64,000 nt of DNA from Burkholderia sp. FERM BP-3421 (GCF_028657905.1 NZ_CP117782.1:2418001-2482000), one strand, 5' to 3'; numbered from the stretch's first letter, positions 16,029 through 24,797 are shown. Notes: generated from the letters alone by a model not told the origin. Made by a program: numbers and translations.

Positions 16029-16745
16029 ATGTCACCTTATATTGCAGAATTCATCGGCACGGCGATCCTCGTGCTGCTGGGCAACGGCGCGGTCGCCAAC
16101 GTATTGCTGGCGAAGACCAAGGGCCGGGGCGCGGACCTGATCGTGATCGTGATGGGCTGGGCGATGGCCGTGTTCGTCGCGGTTTACGTGACCGCCTCGT
16201 TCAGCGGCGCGCACCTGAATCCGATCGTCACGATCAGCCTCGCGCTCGCGGGCAAGTTCGCGTGGTCGAAGGTGCTCGGCTACATCGTGTCGCAGATGCT
16301 CGGCGGCATGGCGGGCGCGCTGCTCGTCTGGCTCGCGTATCGCCAGCACTTCGCGAAGGAAGTCGATCCCGACCTGAAGCTCGCGGTCTTCTGCACCGCG
16401 CCCGCGATCCGCAGCGTCACGCACAACGTGCTGACGGAGGCGATCTGCACCTTCGTGCTGATCCTCGGCGTGCTGTACCTCGCCGCGCCGCAAGTCGGCC
16501 TCGGCGCGCTCGACGCGCTGCCGGTCGGTCTCCTCGTGCTCGGCATCGGCATCTCGCTCGGCGGCCCGACGGGCTACGCGATGAGCCCCGCGCGCGACCT
16601 GTCGCCGCGCATCATGCACGCGCTGCTGCCGATCCCGGGCAAGCGCGACAGCGACTGGCGCTATGCGTGGGTGCCCGTGCTCGGGCCGCTGCTCGGCGGC
16701 TCGCTCGCAGCGGGGCTCTACCTGTACCTGCATTCGGCGCGCTGA
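16029..16745 (+). CDS. glpF: Glycerol facilitator (aquaglyceroporin) with altered NPA motifs
   Basis: A 238-aa MIP-family channel with six membrane helices and two half-helix loops. The first loop reads GAHLN64-P65-I66 and the second GYAMS186-P187-A188-R189-D190, so the twin NPA signature is NPI and SPA. The R189-D190 pair that sets glycerol selectivity is kept, and placement after glpK supports glycerol uptake. Compared with E. coli GlpF (281 aa) it is short. The C-terminal part (SPRIMHALLPIPGKRDSDW) resembles glycerol facilitators of Gram-positive bacteria. A terminator follows. Confidence 0.9.
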   Translation: MSPYIAEFIGTAILVLLGNGAVANVLLAKTKGRGADLIVIVMGWAMAVFVAVYVTASFSGAHLNPIVTISLALAGKFAWSKVLGYIVSQMLGGMAGALLVWLAYRQHFAKEVDPDLKLAVFCTAPAIRSVTHNVLTEAICTFVLILGVLYLAAPQVGLGALDALPVGLLVLGIGISLGGPTGYAMSPARDLSPRIMHALLPIPGKRDSDWRYAWVPVLGPLLGGSLAAGLYLYLHSAR

Positions 16746-16783
16746 GCGCGATGTGTGCGGCGGGCCACCCAGGCCCGCCAAAA

Positions 16784-16815
16784 CCCGCCGGCGGCCCCGC
16801 CCCGGCGGGTTTTTT
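16784..16815 (+). terminator. Intrinsic terminator of glpDKF
   Basis: CCCGCCGG (16784-16791) pairs with CCGGCGGG (16802-16809), followed by TTTTTT. It closes the glycerol operon. Confidence 0.88.
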
Positions 16816-16853
16816 GCATGGAGACGACCCACCGCGTCGCGGGTGAAAGCACG

Positions 16854-16859
16854 TATGAT
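16854..16859 (+). promoter_or_regulatory. Possible -10 box of the HAD gene
   Basis: TATGAT, five of six matches to consensus, 40 bp after the terminator and 40 bp before the start at 16899. No clear -35. Confidence 0.4.
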
Positions 16860-16898
16860 GGCGACTGACTGCTGATTCCTGCCTTCGTCCCTGCTCCT

Positions 16899-17585
16899 AT
16901 GCTCGACCATCTCATCTGCGACTGCGACGGCGTCCTCGTCGACAGCGAAGTGATCGCCGATCGCGTGCTGTTCGACACGCTGTCCGACACGTTCCCCGGC
17001 ATCAATTTCACCGCCGACGCGAAAGCCGCGTTCGGCCAGCAGACCTCGCGCTTTCTCGCGGGTCTCGAAACGCGTCACGGCATCACGATGCCGCCCGACT
17101 TCCTGCAAACGATCGAACAGCGCGTCGAGGACGCGCTCGCCCGTTCGCTCACGCCGATTGCCGGCGTGCGCGAGGCCCTGCTGAAGGTGAAGCTGCCGGT
17201 GGCCGTGGTGTCGAACAGCGGGCTCGACCGGGTGCGGCGCTCGCTCAAGCGCGCGGCGCTGACCGACGTGTTCGGCGAGCGCGTGTTCAGCGCCGAGCAG
17301 GTCGCGCATCCCAAGCCCTATCCCGACGTCTATCTGTTCGCCGCGCTCTCGCTCGGCGTCGATCCGTCGCGCTGCCTCGTCATCGAGGACAGCATGTCCG
17401 GCCTGAACGCCGCACGCGCGGCCGGCATGAAGACGATCGCGTTCGTGGGCGCGAGCCACATTCCGGGCGGATACGAGGACGTGCTGCGCAAGCTCGGCGT
17501 GACGCGCATCATGCGCTCGATGGACGAACTGCCCGCGCTCGTCGCGGCAGGCGCGCGCGGCGCGTTCGGGGATCTGCAGTCGTAG
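16899..17585 (+). CDS. HAD-superfamily phosphatase, beta-phosphoglucomutase-like
   Basis: A 228-aa hydrolase with all HAD motifs: D8-C-D10-GVLVDS (nucleophile and acid Asp), VVSNSG (motif II), HPKPYPDVYL (motif III Lys) and IEDSMSGLNAARAAG (motif IV acids). The helical cap between residues 15 and 85 places it in the beta-phosphoglucomutase/YieH-like subfamily, which acts on small phosphorylated sugars or nucleotides. It follows the glp operon but behind a terminator, so a glycerol-phosphate role is not implied. Substrate unknown. Confidence 0.85.
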   Translation: MLDHLICDCDGVLVDSEVIADRVLFDTLSDTFPGINFTADAKAAFGQQTSRFLAGLETRHGITMPPDFLQTIEQRVEDALARSLTPIAGVREALLKVKLPVAVVSNSGLDRVRRSLKRAALTDVFGERVFSAEQVAHPKPYPDVYLFAALSLGVDPSRCLVIEDSMSGLNAARAAGMKTIAFVGASHIPGGYEDVLRKLGVTRIMRSMDELPALVAAGARGAFGDLQS

Positions 17586-17790
17586 ACTGCGACGACGCGC
17601 GGCATGCCGGTCGTCGTCACGACGGACGCCCGACGAGGCTGCGCGATTCCTGCCCGCGCTTCGCACGCGGCGGCGCACGGTGAACGCGACGCGGCCGACC
17701 CGCGCCGCCGCACACCGCGTTCGCGCGCAGCCATCGCGCACGGCGTCCGGGCCGTTCACCGGCCCGCCCGGCCCGCGAATCCGAATCCGA

Positions 17791-17812
17791 CCGCCGGCCC
17801 GCAAGCCGGCGG
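17791..17812. terminator. Hairpin between convergent HAD gene and ribB
   Basis: CCGCCGGC (17791-17798) pairs perfectly with GCCGGCGG (17805-17812). No T-run, and the position is 15 bp past the ribB stop. Weak terminator candidate. The rest of the 241-bp spacer shows nothing else. Confidence 0.35.
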
Positions 17813-17826
17813 CCCGCCTCACCCGA

Positions 17827-18546
17827 TCACGCGGCGTCGACGCATGCGTCGCGCTCGCGCGCGGCCGCGAGCGCGGTGCGGAACGCCACCAGTTCCTCGA
17901 TCGTCAGCATCGGCAGGTCGTGCTGCTCGGCAAAGCGCGCGACATCGTCGCCGCGCGTCATCGTGCCGTCCGGATTCATCAGCTCGCACAGCACGCCGGC
18001 CGGCTTGAGGCCCGCGAGGATCGTCAGGTCGACCGTCCCCTCGGTATGGCCGCGCCGCGCGAGCACGCCGCCCGGCGCCGCGCGCAGCGGGAACACGTGG
18101 CCCGGCCGCACGATGTCGGCGGGCCGCGCAGCGTCGGCGATCGCCGCGCGGATCGTCGTCACGCGGTCGGCCGCCGACACGCCGGTCGACACCCCGTCGC
18201 GCGCCTCGATCGACACCGTGAACGCGGTGCCGTTGCGGCTCTCGTTCAGTTGCACCATCGGCGGCAACTCAAGCGCGCGGACCTTCTCGTCGGTCAGGCA
18301 CAGGCACACGATGCCGCTGCATTCGCGGATCAGGAGCGCCATCGTCGCATCGGTGAGCCGTTCGGCGGCGACGATCAGGTCGGCCTCGTTCTCGCGATCG
18401 TGATCGTCCTGCAACACGACCGCGCGCCCTTCGCGCAACGCGGCAAGCGCAGCGGCGATGCGCGGCGGCACCGGTTCATCGGCCAGCAGGGGAAGATCGG
18501 CAAAGGCGTCGGCAGGCGCCGGCGCGGAAGACAACGGAAAGGACAT
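17827..18546 (-). CDS. ribB: 3,4-dihydroxy-2-butanone-4-phosphate synthase
   Basis: A 239-aa single-function RibB, without the GTP cyclohydrolase II domain of RibBA fusions. It turns ribulose 5-phosphate into formate and the four-carbon riboflavin precursor. Key motifs are VLQDDHDRENEADL (metal and acid loop), CLCLTDEKV, and RRGHTEGTVDL. Start ATG 18546 has GAGGAG eight bases before it. An N-terminal tail of about 35 residues precedes the conserved core. Expression should be shut down by flavin through the FMN riboswitch 134 bases upstream. The other rib genes are elsewhere. Confidence 0.95.
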   Translation of the reverse strand: MSFPLSSAPAPADAFADLPLLADEPVPPRIAAALAALREGRAVVLQDDHDRENEADLIVAAERLTDATMALLIRECSGIVCLCLTDEKVRALELPPMVQLNESRNGTAFTVSIEARDGVSTGVSAADRVTTIRAAIADAARPADIVRPGHVFPLRAAPGGVLARRGHTEGTVDLTILAGLKPAGVLCELMNPDGTMTRGDDVARFAEQHDLPMLTIEELVAFRTALAAARERDACVDAA

Positions 18547-18613
18547 GTGAAACGCTCCTCGCAAGACAAATTGGGCGAAAAACGTTCCAGGGCATTGCAA
18601 ACAGACAGAACGA

Positions 18614-18646
18614 CGCTGCGCCGCCTCATGCTTGGCGCATGCAGCG
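18614..18646 (-). promoter_or_regulatory. Hairpin in the ribB leader, possible expression platform
   Basis: CGCTGC (18614-18619) pairs with GCAGCG (18641-18646), with further GCC/GGC pairs inside. On the minus strand it is followed by a loosely T-rich TCGTTCTGTCTGTTT. It lies between the FMN aptamer and ribB, where a terminator or sequestering stem would act. Confidence 0.45.
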
Positions 18647-18679
18647 GACGCGTCTCGACGCACGTGACTATCTGCACAT

Positions 18680-18822
18680 CTTCTTTCATCCGGACTATGA
18701 CCGTCGGCTCTGGCATCGGACCAGATCTGCTGACCCCGTGCAGGGCACGGGCGCTCGCGGGCTCGCCGGCTTCTCGCCAGCCTACCGCCGGTGGGGAATT
18801 GCACCCCGCCCTGAAGACGCAC
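18680..18822 (-). ncRNA. FMN riboswitch (RFN element) controlling ribB
   Basis: Read on the minus strand, the leader contains the RFN landmarks in order: TCTTCAGGGCGGGGTG near 18822, CAATTCCCCACCGGCGGT, then after variable stems GCCGACGGTCATAGTC and CCGGATGAAAGAAG ending near 18680. This is the conserved FMN aptamer of bacterial riboflavin genes. FMN binding turns the downstream gene off. It lies between the XRE-cupin gene and ribB on the same strand, so ribB has its own control. Confidence 0.95.
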
Positions 18823-18931
18823 TGATTGAAAAACACCGGATCGACCGGCGGGCCAAGCATACAACAGCTGCGCGAAAGTCGCAGCGGAAACCCTCAAAAC
18901 CCGACCGACGGCCCCGTCTAAACCGGCGCCG

Positions 18932-19594
18932 TCATTGCGGCACATGCCAGCGCGGCGGCACCTCGGCGTTGACCGTCACGCGGAACGCGCGCGCCTCGGT
19001 GTCGCCGGGATTGCGCAGCGTGTACGGCTGGTCCGCGTCGAACACGATCGCGTCGCCCGTGGCAAGCAGCTGGCGGCGGTCATGCACGCTGATTTCCAAC
19101 GTGCCCTCGCTGACGACGAGATTGATGCTCGTGCCCGGCGCGCGGCGCACGCCGGTCTCGGTATGCAGCGGCGCGACGCGCAGCGCGTGGAACTCGGTCG
19201 CCGACGGTTCGCCTTCCGGATACAGCGCGCGCGTCGAGAAGCGGCCGTTCGAGCTGACCACGTGCGCCGCGCGTTCCGCCGGCAGATGCTCGAAACCGTT
19301 GACCGCATGGCGGCGCAGGAATGCCGCGACCGACACCTTGAGCGCCGCCGCGATCTTGCACAGCACCTTGATCGACGGCACGCTGCGCGCCGATTCGATC
19401 TGCGCGAGCATCGCCCGCGACACGCCGGACAAGCGCGCGAGCGCGTCGAGCGACAGTTGCCGCTCGGCGCGCAGCCGCGCGAGATTCACGCCGACCACCC
19501 GTTCGAGCGCATCGAACGGCTCCTGCGGCGCGAACGCCGCGACCGCGGCATCTGCGGCGGATACATCGCGCACGAGCGCCAGGGATGAATGCAT
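18932..19594 (-). CDS. XRE-family regulator with C-terminal cupin
   Basis: A 220-aa protein: a helix-turn-helix of XRE type (about residues 34-88; LARLRAERQLSLDALARLSGVSRAML) joined to a cupin barrel (about 130-215; GTSINLVVSEGTLEISVHD, LLATGDAIVFDADQPYTLRN). Such regulators bind small metabolites in the cupin and often control amino-acid, polyamine or transport genes. ATG 19594 is preceded by GGAGG. The nearest genes, ribB and the MFS exporter, are on the same strand but in separate units, so the target is unknown. Confidence 0.88.
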   Translation of the reverse strand: MHSSLALVRDVSAADAAVAAFAPQEPFDALERVVGVNLARLRAERQLSLDALARLSGVSRAMLAQIESARSVPSIKVLCKIAAALKVSVAAFLRRHAVNGFEHLPAERAAHVVSSNGRFSTRALYPEGEPSATEFHALRVAPLHTETGVRRAPGTSINLVVSEGTLEISVHDRRQLLATGDAIVFDADQPYTLRNPGDTEARAFRVTVNAEVPPRWHVPQ

Positions 19595-19709
19595 GGCTTG
19601 GCCTCCGGGGCTGCGTCGCAACCCAGTGAATTAGGTGGGGCAAGACTAGCACCCGGGTCCGCGCGGGCAAACGAAGTTATCTTCACACTGTTATCAGCAT
19701 CGCGGAGGA

Positions 19710-19730
19710 ATGCGCCGCAACCCGGCGCAT
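19710..19730 (-). terminator. Hairpin downstream of the MFS gene
   Basis: ATGCGCCG (19710-19717) pairs perfectly with CGGCGCAT (19723-19730), 10 bp after the MFS stop. A pyrimidine-rich TCCTCC follows on the minus strand but no T-run. Confidence 0.4.
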
Positions 19731-19739
19731 GCCGGCCGG

Positions 19740-20918
19740 TTATCGCGTCGCCGACGCGGCGCCCGCGCCGGCCGCGCCGCGCGCGTCGAGCCGCGACGCG
19801 CCGAACGTGACCGCGAGCGCCGCGCCGGTGACGAGCACCGCGACCCACGGCAGCGCGTCGAGCGCGAAGCCGTGCGTGAGCGCGAGGCCGCCCAGCCATG
19901 CGCCGCCCGCATTGCCGACGTTGAACGCGCCGATGTTGAGCGTCGAGGCGAGATGCGGCGCATGCGCGGCCTTCTCGACCACGCGCGCCTGCAGCGGCGG
20001 CACCGTCGCGAACGCCGCGATGCCCCACACGAACACCGTGATCGCGGACGCGACCGGCAGGTGGCTCGTCTTCGCGAACACGGCCATCACCGCCATCAGC
20101 GCGACCAGGATCGCCATCAGGGCCGGCATCAGCGCGCGGTCGGCGAGCTTGCCGCCGAGCGTGTTGCCGATCGTCAGGCCCGCGCCGAACAGCACCAGGA
20201 TCAGCGACACCGCGCGCGGCGAGAAGCCGCTCACGTCCTCGAGGATCGGCGCGATATAGGTGAACACGACGAACACGCCGCCGAAGCCGAGCACGGTCAT
20301 CAGGAGTGCGAGCCATACCTGCGGATCCCTGAGCACGCGCACTTCGCGGCCGAGGCCGACCGGCCCCGCGTCGTGCCGGTTCGGCACCAGCGCCGCGACG
20401 CCCGCGAGCGCGGCCACGCCGAGGCCCGCGACGATCCAGAACGACGCGCGCCAGCCGAGCAGCTGGCCGATGAAGGTGCCGAACGGCACGCCGAGCACGT
20501 TCGACAGCGTGAGGCCCGTGAACATCAGCGCGATCGCGCTCGCGCGCTTGTCGGCCGGCACCAGCGACGATGCGACCACCGCGCCGATGCCGAAGAACGA
20601 ACCGTGCGCGAACGAGGTGACGACCCGCGCGACCATCAGCATCGCGTAGTCCGACGCGATCGCGCACAGCACGTTGCCGACGATGAAGATGGCCATCAGC
20701 AGCTGCAGCGCGGCCTTGCGCGGCATGCGGCTCGTCAGCACCGCGAGCAGCGGCGCGCCGACCGCGACGCCGAGCGCGTAGCCGCTGACGAGCAGGCCCG
20801 CGGACGGCAGCGTGACCGACAGGTCGCGCGCGACGTCGGGCAGCAGGCCCATGATGATGAATTCGGTGGTGCCGATGGCGAACGCGCTGATCGCGAGCGC
20901 CAGCAAGGGAATAGGCAT
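19740..20918 (-). CDS. MFS exporter of the DHA1 (AraJ/YdhP-like) type
   Basis: A 392-aa permease with twelve predicted membrane helices. The N-terminus (IPLLALAISAFAIGTTEFIIMGLLPD) and motif A in the 2-3 loop (GAPLLAVLTSRMPRK) are typical of the arabinose-efflux/drug:H+ antiporter-1 group. ATG 20918 is taken because GGAGCC lies just upstream; seven more codons are open before it. It is divergent from a LysR-type gene, which probably controls it. The exported compound cannot be deduced. Confidence 0.87.
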   Translation of the reverse strand: MPIPLLALAISAFAIGTTEFIIMGLLPDVARDLSVTLPSAGLLVSGYALGVAVGAPLLAVLTSRMPRKAALQLLMAIFIVGNVLCAIASDYAMLMVARVVTSFAHGSFFGIGAVVASSLVPADKRASAIALMFTGLTLSNVLGVPFGTFIGQLLGWRASFWIVAGLGVAALAGVAALVPNRHDAGPVGLGREVRVLRDPQVWLALLMTVLGFGGVFVVFTYIAPILEDVSGFSPRAVSLILVLFGAGLTIGNTLGGKLADRALMPALMAILVALMAVMAVFAKTSHLPVASAITVFVWGIAAFATVPPLQARVVEKAAHAPHLASTLNIGAFNVGNAGGAWLGGLALTHGFALDALPWVAVLVTGAALAVTFGASRLDARGAAGAGAASATR

Positions 20919-21029
20919 GGAAGGCTCCGGGTCCGGCAAGGCGGCGCGGAACCGTTGCCGCGCCGCATCAAAGATGCAATCGAGCGCGCATTGTCTCGAA
21001 TACGCTCATTTTTGATAATTGGCGTAGCA

Positions 21030-21046
21030 TTTGAATCATTTTCAAA
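21030..21046. promoter_or_regulatory. Dyad TTTGAA-N5-TTCAAA in the MFS/LysR spacer
   Basis: A perfect inverted repeat, 18 bp before the lysR start and 112 bp before the MFS start. Placement near the regulator's own start suggests an autoregulatory site. Binding is inferred. Confidence 0.45.
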
Positions 21047-21063
21047 AATCCTGGAAGAATCAC

Positions 21064-21996
21064 ATGGACCGGCTCGGCGATATCCGCCTGTTTGTCGAGG
21101 CCGCCGAGCTGGGCAGCCTGTCCGCCGCCGGGCGCAAGCTGAACCTGACGCCCGCCGCCGCCAGCGCGCGGCTCGCGAAGCTGGAGGCCGCCGTGTCGAC
21201 CCGGCTGTTCGAGCGCTCGACCCGCCGCCTGCGCCTGACCGAGGAAGGCCGGCTCTACCTGAACGGCTGCCGCCAGGCGCTGCAGGCGCTCGACGACGCC
21301 GACGCGCTGCTGCACAGCGGCCGCGGCGCGGTCAGCGGCAAGCTGCGGCTGTCGGCCACCTCCGACTTCGGCCGCCACCAGCTGCTCGACTGGCTCGACG
21401 CGTTCAGCGCGCGCCATCCGGACGTGAGGTTCGCGCTCACCGCGACCGATTCGTCGTCGAACCTGTGGCAGGACGACATCGATCTCGCGATCCGCTTCGC
21501 CGCGCCGCCCGACGGCGCGCTGGTCGCCCGGCGGCTGGCCGCCGACCGCCGCGTGCTGTGCGCCGCGCCCGGCTATCTCGCCGAACACGGTGCGCCGCGC
21601 GATCCGCACGATCTGGCGCGGTTCCGCTGCAACGTGGTCACGATCGCGTCGGGCCCGCTCAACACCTGGCGCTTCAGCCGCGCCGGCGTGACCCAGACCT
21701 ACATCGCCCCGCTCGCGTCCGCCTACGAGACCAACGACGGCGACCTGATGCGCGCGTGGACGATCCGCGGCCACGGGATCGCGCTCCAGTCGATCTGGGA
21801 CGTCGCGGACGACGTCCGCGCCGGCCGCCTGAAGGTCCTGCTGCCGGACTGGCGGCACCACGACGCGCCGCTGCACGCGATCTACCCCGGCAAGCGCTAC
21901 ATGGCGCCGCGCGTGCGCGCGCTGCTCGATTTCCTGATCGAGCGCTTCGCGGCCGAGGAGGCCGCGCTCGACGACCTGCTGACCGCGTGCCGCTGA
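21064..21996 (+). CDS. LysR-family transcriptional regulator
   Basis: A 310-aa regulator with an N-terminal winged helix (residues 1-60; FVEAAELGSLSAAGRKLNLTPAAASARLAKLEAAV) and a two-lobed effector domain (about 90-300). It resembles the CrgA/YafC-like group of LysR proteins. ATG 21064 is preceded by GGAAGA. The divergent MFS exporter is the probable target. The inducer is unknown. Confidence 0.9.
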   Translation: MDRLGDIRLFVEAAELGSLSAAGRKLNLTPAAASARLAKLEAAVSTRLFERSTRRLRLTEEGRLYLNGCRQALQALDDADALLHSGRGAVSGKLRLSATSDFGRHQLLDWLDAFSARHPDVRFALTATDSSSNLWQDDIDLAIRFAAPPDGALVARRLAADRRVLCAAPGYLAEHGAPRDPHDLARFRCNVVTIASGPLNTWRFSRAGVTQTYIAPLASAYETNDGDLMRAWTIRGHGIALQSIWDVADDVRAGRLKVLLPDWRHHDAPLHAIYPGKRYMAPRVRALLDFLIERFAAEEAALDDLLTACR

Positions 21997-22109
21997 TCCG
22001 GCGCCGACCGCCCCGAAAGGGTCTCATCCCCTGCGCGTCCGGCGTCGCGCCGCCGCAACCGCGCGCCGCCTGTCACGCGGCGGATATCCGCCGGGCGGGC
22101 CCGAAAAGC

Positions 22110-22115
22110 TATAAT
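22110..22115 (+). promoter_or_regulatory. -10 box of the miaB operon
   Basis: A perfect TATAAT inside AAAGCTATAATGGAAAGCTTT. No strong -35 at 17 bp. The leader to the miaB ATG would be about 140 nt. Confidence 0.6.
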
Positions 22116-22263
22116 GGAAAGCTTTCCCGACGGCATTTGCTCGCGCATGCGTGCCGCCGCGCCCAAGGCGCGCGGCGGCGGCGCACTTCAGCGCGTTGCG
22201 ATCCGTCCCCGATCGGCTTTTGAACGACGCCCCCAGGTCAACCACTGCGAACGGCGAACCCCC

Positions 22264-23637
22264 ATGACCAAGAAAGTTTACGTAAAAACCTTCGGCTGCC
22301 AGATGAACGAGTACGACTCGGACAAGATGGTCGACGTGCTCAACGCCGCTGAAGGCCTCGTCAAGACGGACACCCCCGAAGACGCGGACATCATCCTGTT
22401 CAACACCTGCTCGGTGCGCGAGAAGGCGCAGGAAAAGGTGTTCTCCGACCTCGGCCGCGTGCGCGAGCTGAAGGAGGCGCGCCCCGACCTGCTGATCGGC
22501 GTCGGCGGCTGCGTCGCGAGCCAGGAAGGCGCGTCGATCGTCGCGCGCGCGCCGTACGTCGACCTCGTGTTCGGCCCGCAGACGCTGCACCGGCTGCCGT
22601 CGATGATCGACGCGCGCCGCGCGAGCGGCCGCGCGCAGGTCGACATCACGTTCCCCGAGATCGAGAAGTTCGACCACCTGCCGCCCGCGCGCGTCGATGG
22701 CCCGAGCGCGTTCGTGTCGATCATGGAAGGGTGCAGCAAGTACTGCAGCTATTGCGTGGTGCCGTACACGCGCGGCGAGGAAGTGTCGCGCCCGCTCGAC
22801 GACGTGCTCACCGAGATCGCCGGCCTGGCCGAACAGGGCGTGCGCGAAGTCACGCTGCTCGGCCAGAACGTGAATGCCTATCGCGGCGCGCTCACGCAGG
22901 GCGCGCAGGAGATCGCCGATTTCGCGACGCTGATCGAATATGTCGCGGACCTGCCCGGCATCGAGCGGATCCGCTACACGACCTCGCATCCGAAGGAATT
23001 CACGCAGCGCCTGCTCGACGTCTACGCGAAGGTGCCGAAGCTCGTGAACCACCTGCACCTGCCGGTGCAGCACGGCTCCGACCGCATCCTGATGGCGATG
23101 AAGCGCGGCTACACGGTGCTCGAATACAAGTCGGTGGTCCGCAAGCTGCGCGCGATCCGCCCGGACCTGTCGCTCGCGACCGACCTGATCGTCGGCTTCC
23201 CCGGCGAGACCGAGGACGACTTCGCGAAGATGATGGCGCTCGTCGAGGAGATGGGCTACGACACCAGCTTCTCGTTCATCTACAGCCCGCGCCCCGGCAC
23301 GCCGGCCGCGAACCTGCACGACGACACCCCGCGCGAAGTCAAGCTGCGCCGCCTGCAGCACCTGCAGGCGACCATCGAGGAAAACGTCGCGCGGATCAGC
23401 CGGTCGATGGTCGGCCGGGTCGAGCGCATTCTCGTCGAAGGGCCCTCGCGCAAGGATCCGAACGAACTGGCAGGCCGCACCGAGAACAACCGGGTGGTGA
23501 ATTTCCCGGCGCCCGTCGCGTCGCACCCGCGCCTGATCGGCCAGATGATCGACGTGAAGATCAACCACGCGTACCCGCACTCGCTGCGCGGCGAACTCGT
23601 GCTCGCGCACGACGACGCCAGCGCGGCCACGCACTGA
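22264..23637 (+). CDS. miaB: tRNA-2-methylthio-N6-dimethylallyladenosine synthase
   Basis: A 457-aa radical-SAM methylthiotransferase that adds the 2-methylthio group to i6A37 of tRNAs reading UNN codons. Both iron-sulfur sites are complete: C12, C49 and C83 in the UPF0004 domain, and the radical-SAM triad C157-SKY-C161-SY-C164. A TRAM domain closes the protein (about 380-445). Start ATG 22264 gives the standard N-terminus KKVYVKTFGCQMNEYDS. First gene of the miaB-phoH-ybeY cluster, found in the same order across beta- and gammaproteobacteria. Confidence 0.97.
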   Translation: MTKKVYVKTFGCQMNEYDSDKMVDVLNAAEGLVKTDTPEDADIILFNTCSVREKAQEKVFSDLGRVRELKEARPDLLIGVGGCVASQEGASIVARAPYVDLVFGPQTLHRLPSMIDARRASGRAQVDITFPEIEKFDHLPPARVDGPSAFVSIMEGCSKYCSYCVVPYTRGEEVSRPLDDVLTEIAGLAEQGVREVTLLGQNVNAYRGALTQGAQEIADFATLIEYVADLPGIERIRYTTSHPKEFTQRLLDVYAKVPKLVNHLHLPVQHGSDRILMAMKRGYTVLEYKSVVRKLRAIRPDLSLATDLIVGFPGETEDDFAKMMALVEEMGYDTSFSFIYSPRPGTPAANLHDDTPREVKLRRLQHLQATIEENVARISRSMVGRVERILVEGPSRKDPNELAGRTENNRVVNFPAPVASHPRLIGQMIDVKINHAYPHSLRGELVLAHDDASAATH

Positions 23638-23664
23638 AGCCCCCCGCAGGAGCCTGACGCCACT

Positions 23665-24720
23665 TTGAAGCCCGCCCAAGCACTGGAATTCACCGCGCCG
23701 CGCGACGACAACGCGCGCCTTGCCAACCTCTGCGGTCCGCTCGACGAGAATCTGCGGCAAATCGAGCAGGCGCTCGACGTGACGCTGCAGCGGCGCGGCC
23801 ACCGGATCGCGATCCGCGGCCGCGGCGCGAGGCTCGCGCTGACCGCACTCGAGAACTTCTACAACCGCGCGCGCGATCCGCTGTCGCTCGACGACATCCA
23901 GCTCGCGCTCGTCGAGGCCCGCCACACCGGCCGGGCCGCGCGCCCGAACGGCGGCGGCGACGAGCTCGACGTGCGCTTTCGCGGCGATCCGGATCATCCG
24001 TTCGACGAGCCCGCCGTGCGGCTCGACGACGAAACCGGCGAAGAGGCGGGCCCCAAGCTCTACACGCGCCGCGCCGACCTGCGCGGCCGCACGCCCGCGC
24101 AGCGCGAGTATCTGAAGCAGATCCTGTCGCACGACGTGACCTTCGGGATCGGGCCGGCCGGCACCGGCAAGACCTATCTCGCGGTCGCCTGCGCGGTGGA
24201 CGCGCTCGAGCGCGACCAGGTCAAGCGCATCGTGCTGACCCGGCCCGCGGTCGAGGCGGGCGAGCGGCTCGGCTTCCTGCCCGGCGATCTCGCGCAGAAG
24301 GTCGACCCGTACCTGCGCCCGCTGTACGACGCGCTGTACGACCTGCTCGGCTTCGACAAGACTGCGAAGATGTTCGAGCGCCAGATGATCGAGATCGCGC
24401 CGCTCGCCTACATGCGCGGCCGCACGCTGAACCATGCGTTCATCATCCTCGACGAGGCGCAGAACACCACGCCCGAGCAGATGAAGATGTTCCTCACGCG
24501 GATCGGCTTCGGCTCGAAGGCCGTGGTGACGGGCGACACGAGCCAGGTCGACCTGCCGCGCGGCCACAAGAGCGGCCTCGTCGAGGCGCAGCAGGTGCTC
24601 AACGGCGTGCGCGGCATCGCGCTCACGCGCTTCACGAGCGCGGACGTGGTGCGCCATCCGCTCGTCGCGCGCATCGTGGAAGCCTACGACGGCTTCCACG
24701 CGCAGCATCAGGACGACTGA
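23665..24720 (+). CDS. ybeZ: PhoH-like ATPase (YbeZ)
   Basis: A 351-aa P-loop ATPase, with Walker A GPAGTGKT (about 164-171) and Walker B IILDEAQN. It starts at TTG 23665, with AGGAG about 12 bases upstream, giving the usual N-terminal domain of about 140 residues. YbeZ works with YbeY in rRNA processing and ribosome quality control, and the gene pair is adjacent here as in E. coli. It begins 27 bp after miaB, consistent with one transcript. Confidence 0.93.
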   Translation: MKPAQALEFTAPRDDNARLANLCGPLDENLRQIEQALDVTLQRRGHRIAIRGRGARLALTALENFYNRARDPLSLDDIQLALVEARHTGRAARPNGGGDELDVRFRGDPDHPFDEPAVRLDDETGEEAGPKLYTRRADLRGRTPAQREYLKQILSHDVTFGIGPAGTGKTYLAVACAVDALERDQVKRIVLTRPAVEAGERLGFLPGDLAQKVDPYLRPLYDALYDLLGFDKTAKMFERQMIEIAPLAYMRGRTLNHAFIILDEAQNTTPEQMKMFLTRIGFGSKAVVTGDTSQVDLPRGHKSGLVEAQQVLNGVRGIALTRFTSADVVRHPLVARIVEAYDGFHAQHQDD

Positions 24721-24758
24721 TCCGTCCCGGGCCGGGCGCCGCCGGGCCGCCCGGCCAT

Positions 24759-24770
24759 TTGGTGTATGCT
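24759..24770 (+). promoter_or_regulatory. Promoter-like box TTGGTGTATGCT before ybeY
   Basis: TATGCT (24765-24770) could be a -10, 28 bp before the ybeY ATG. The same 12-mer with one change (TTGGTGTATCCT) occurs before corC at 26272. This box overlaps the alternative upstream TTG start of ybeY, which supports ATG 24798. Confidence 0.4.
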
Positions 24771-24797
24771 CGGCCCGTTCACTTCGACGCCCGCTCC

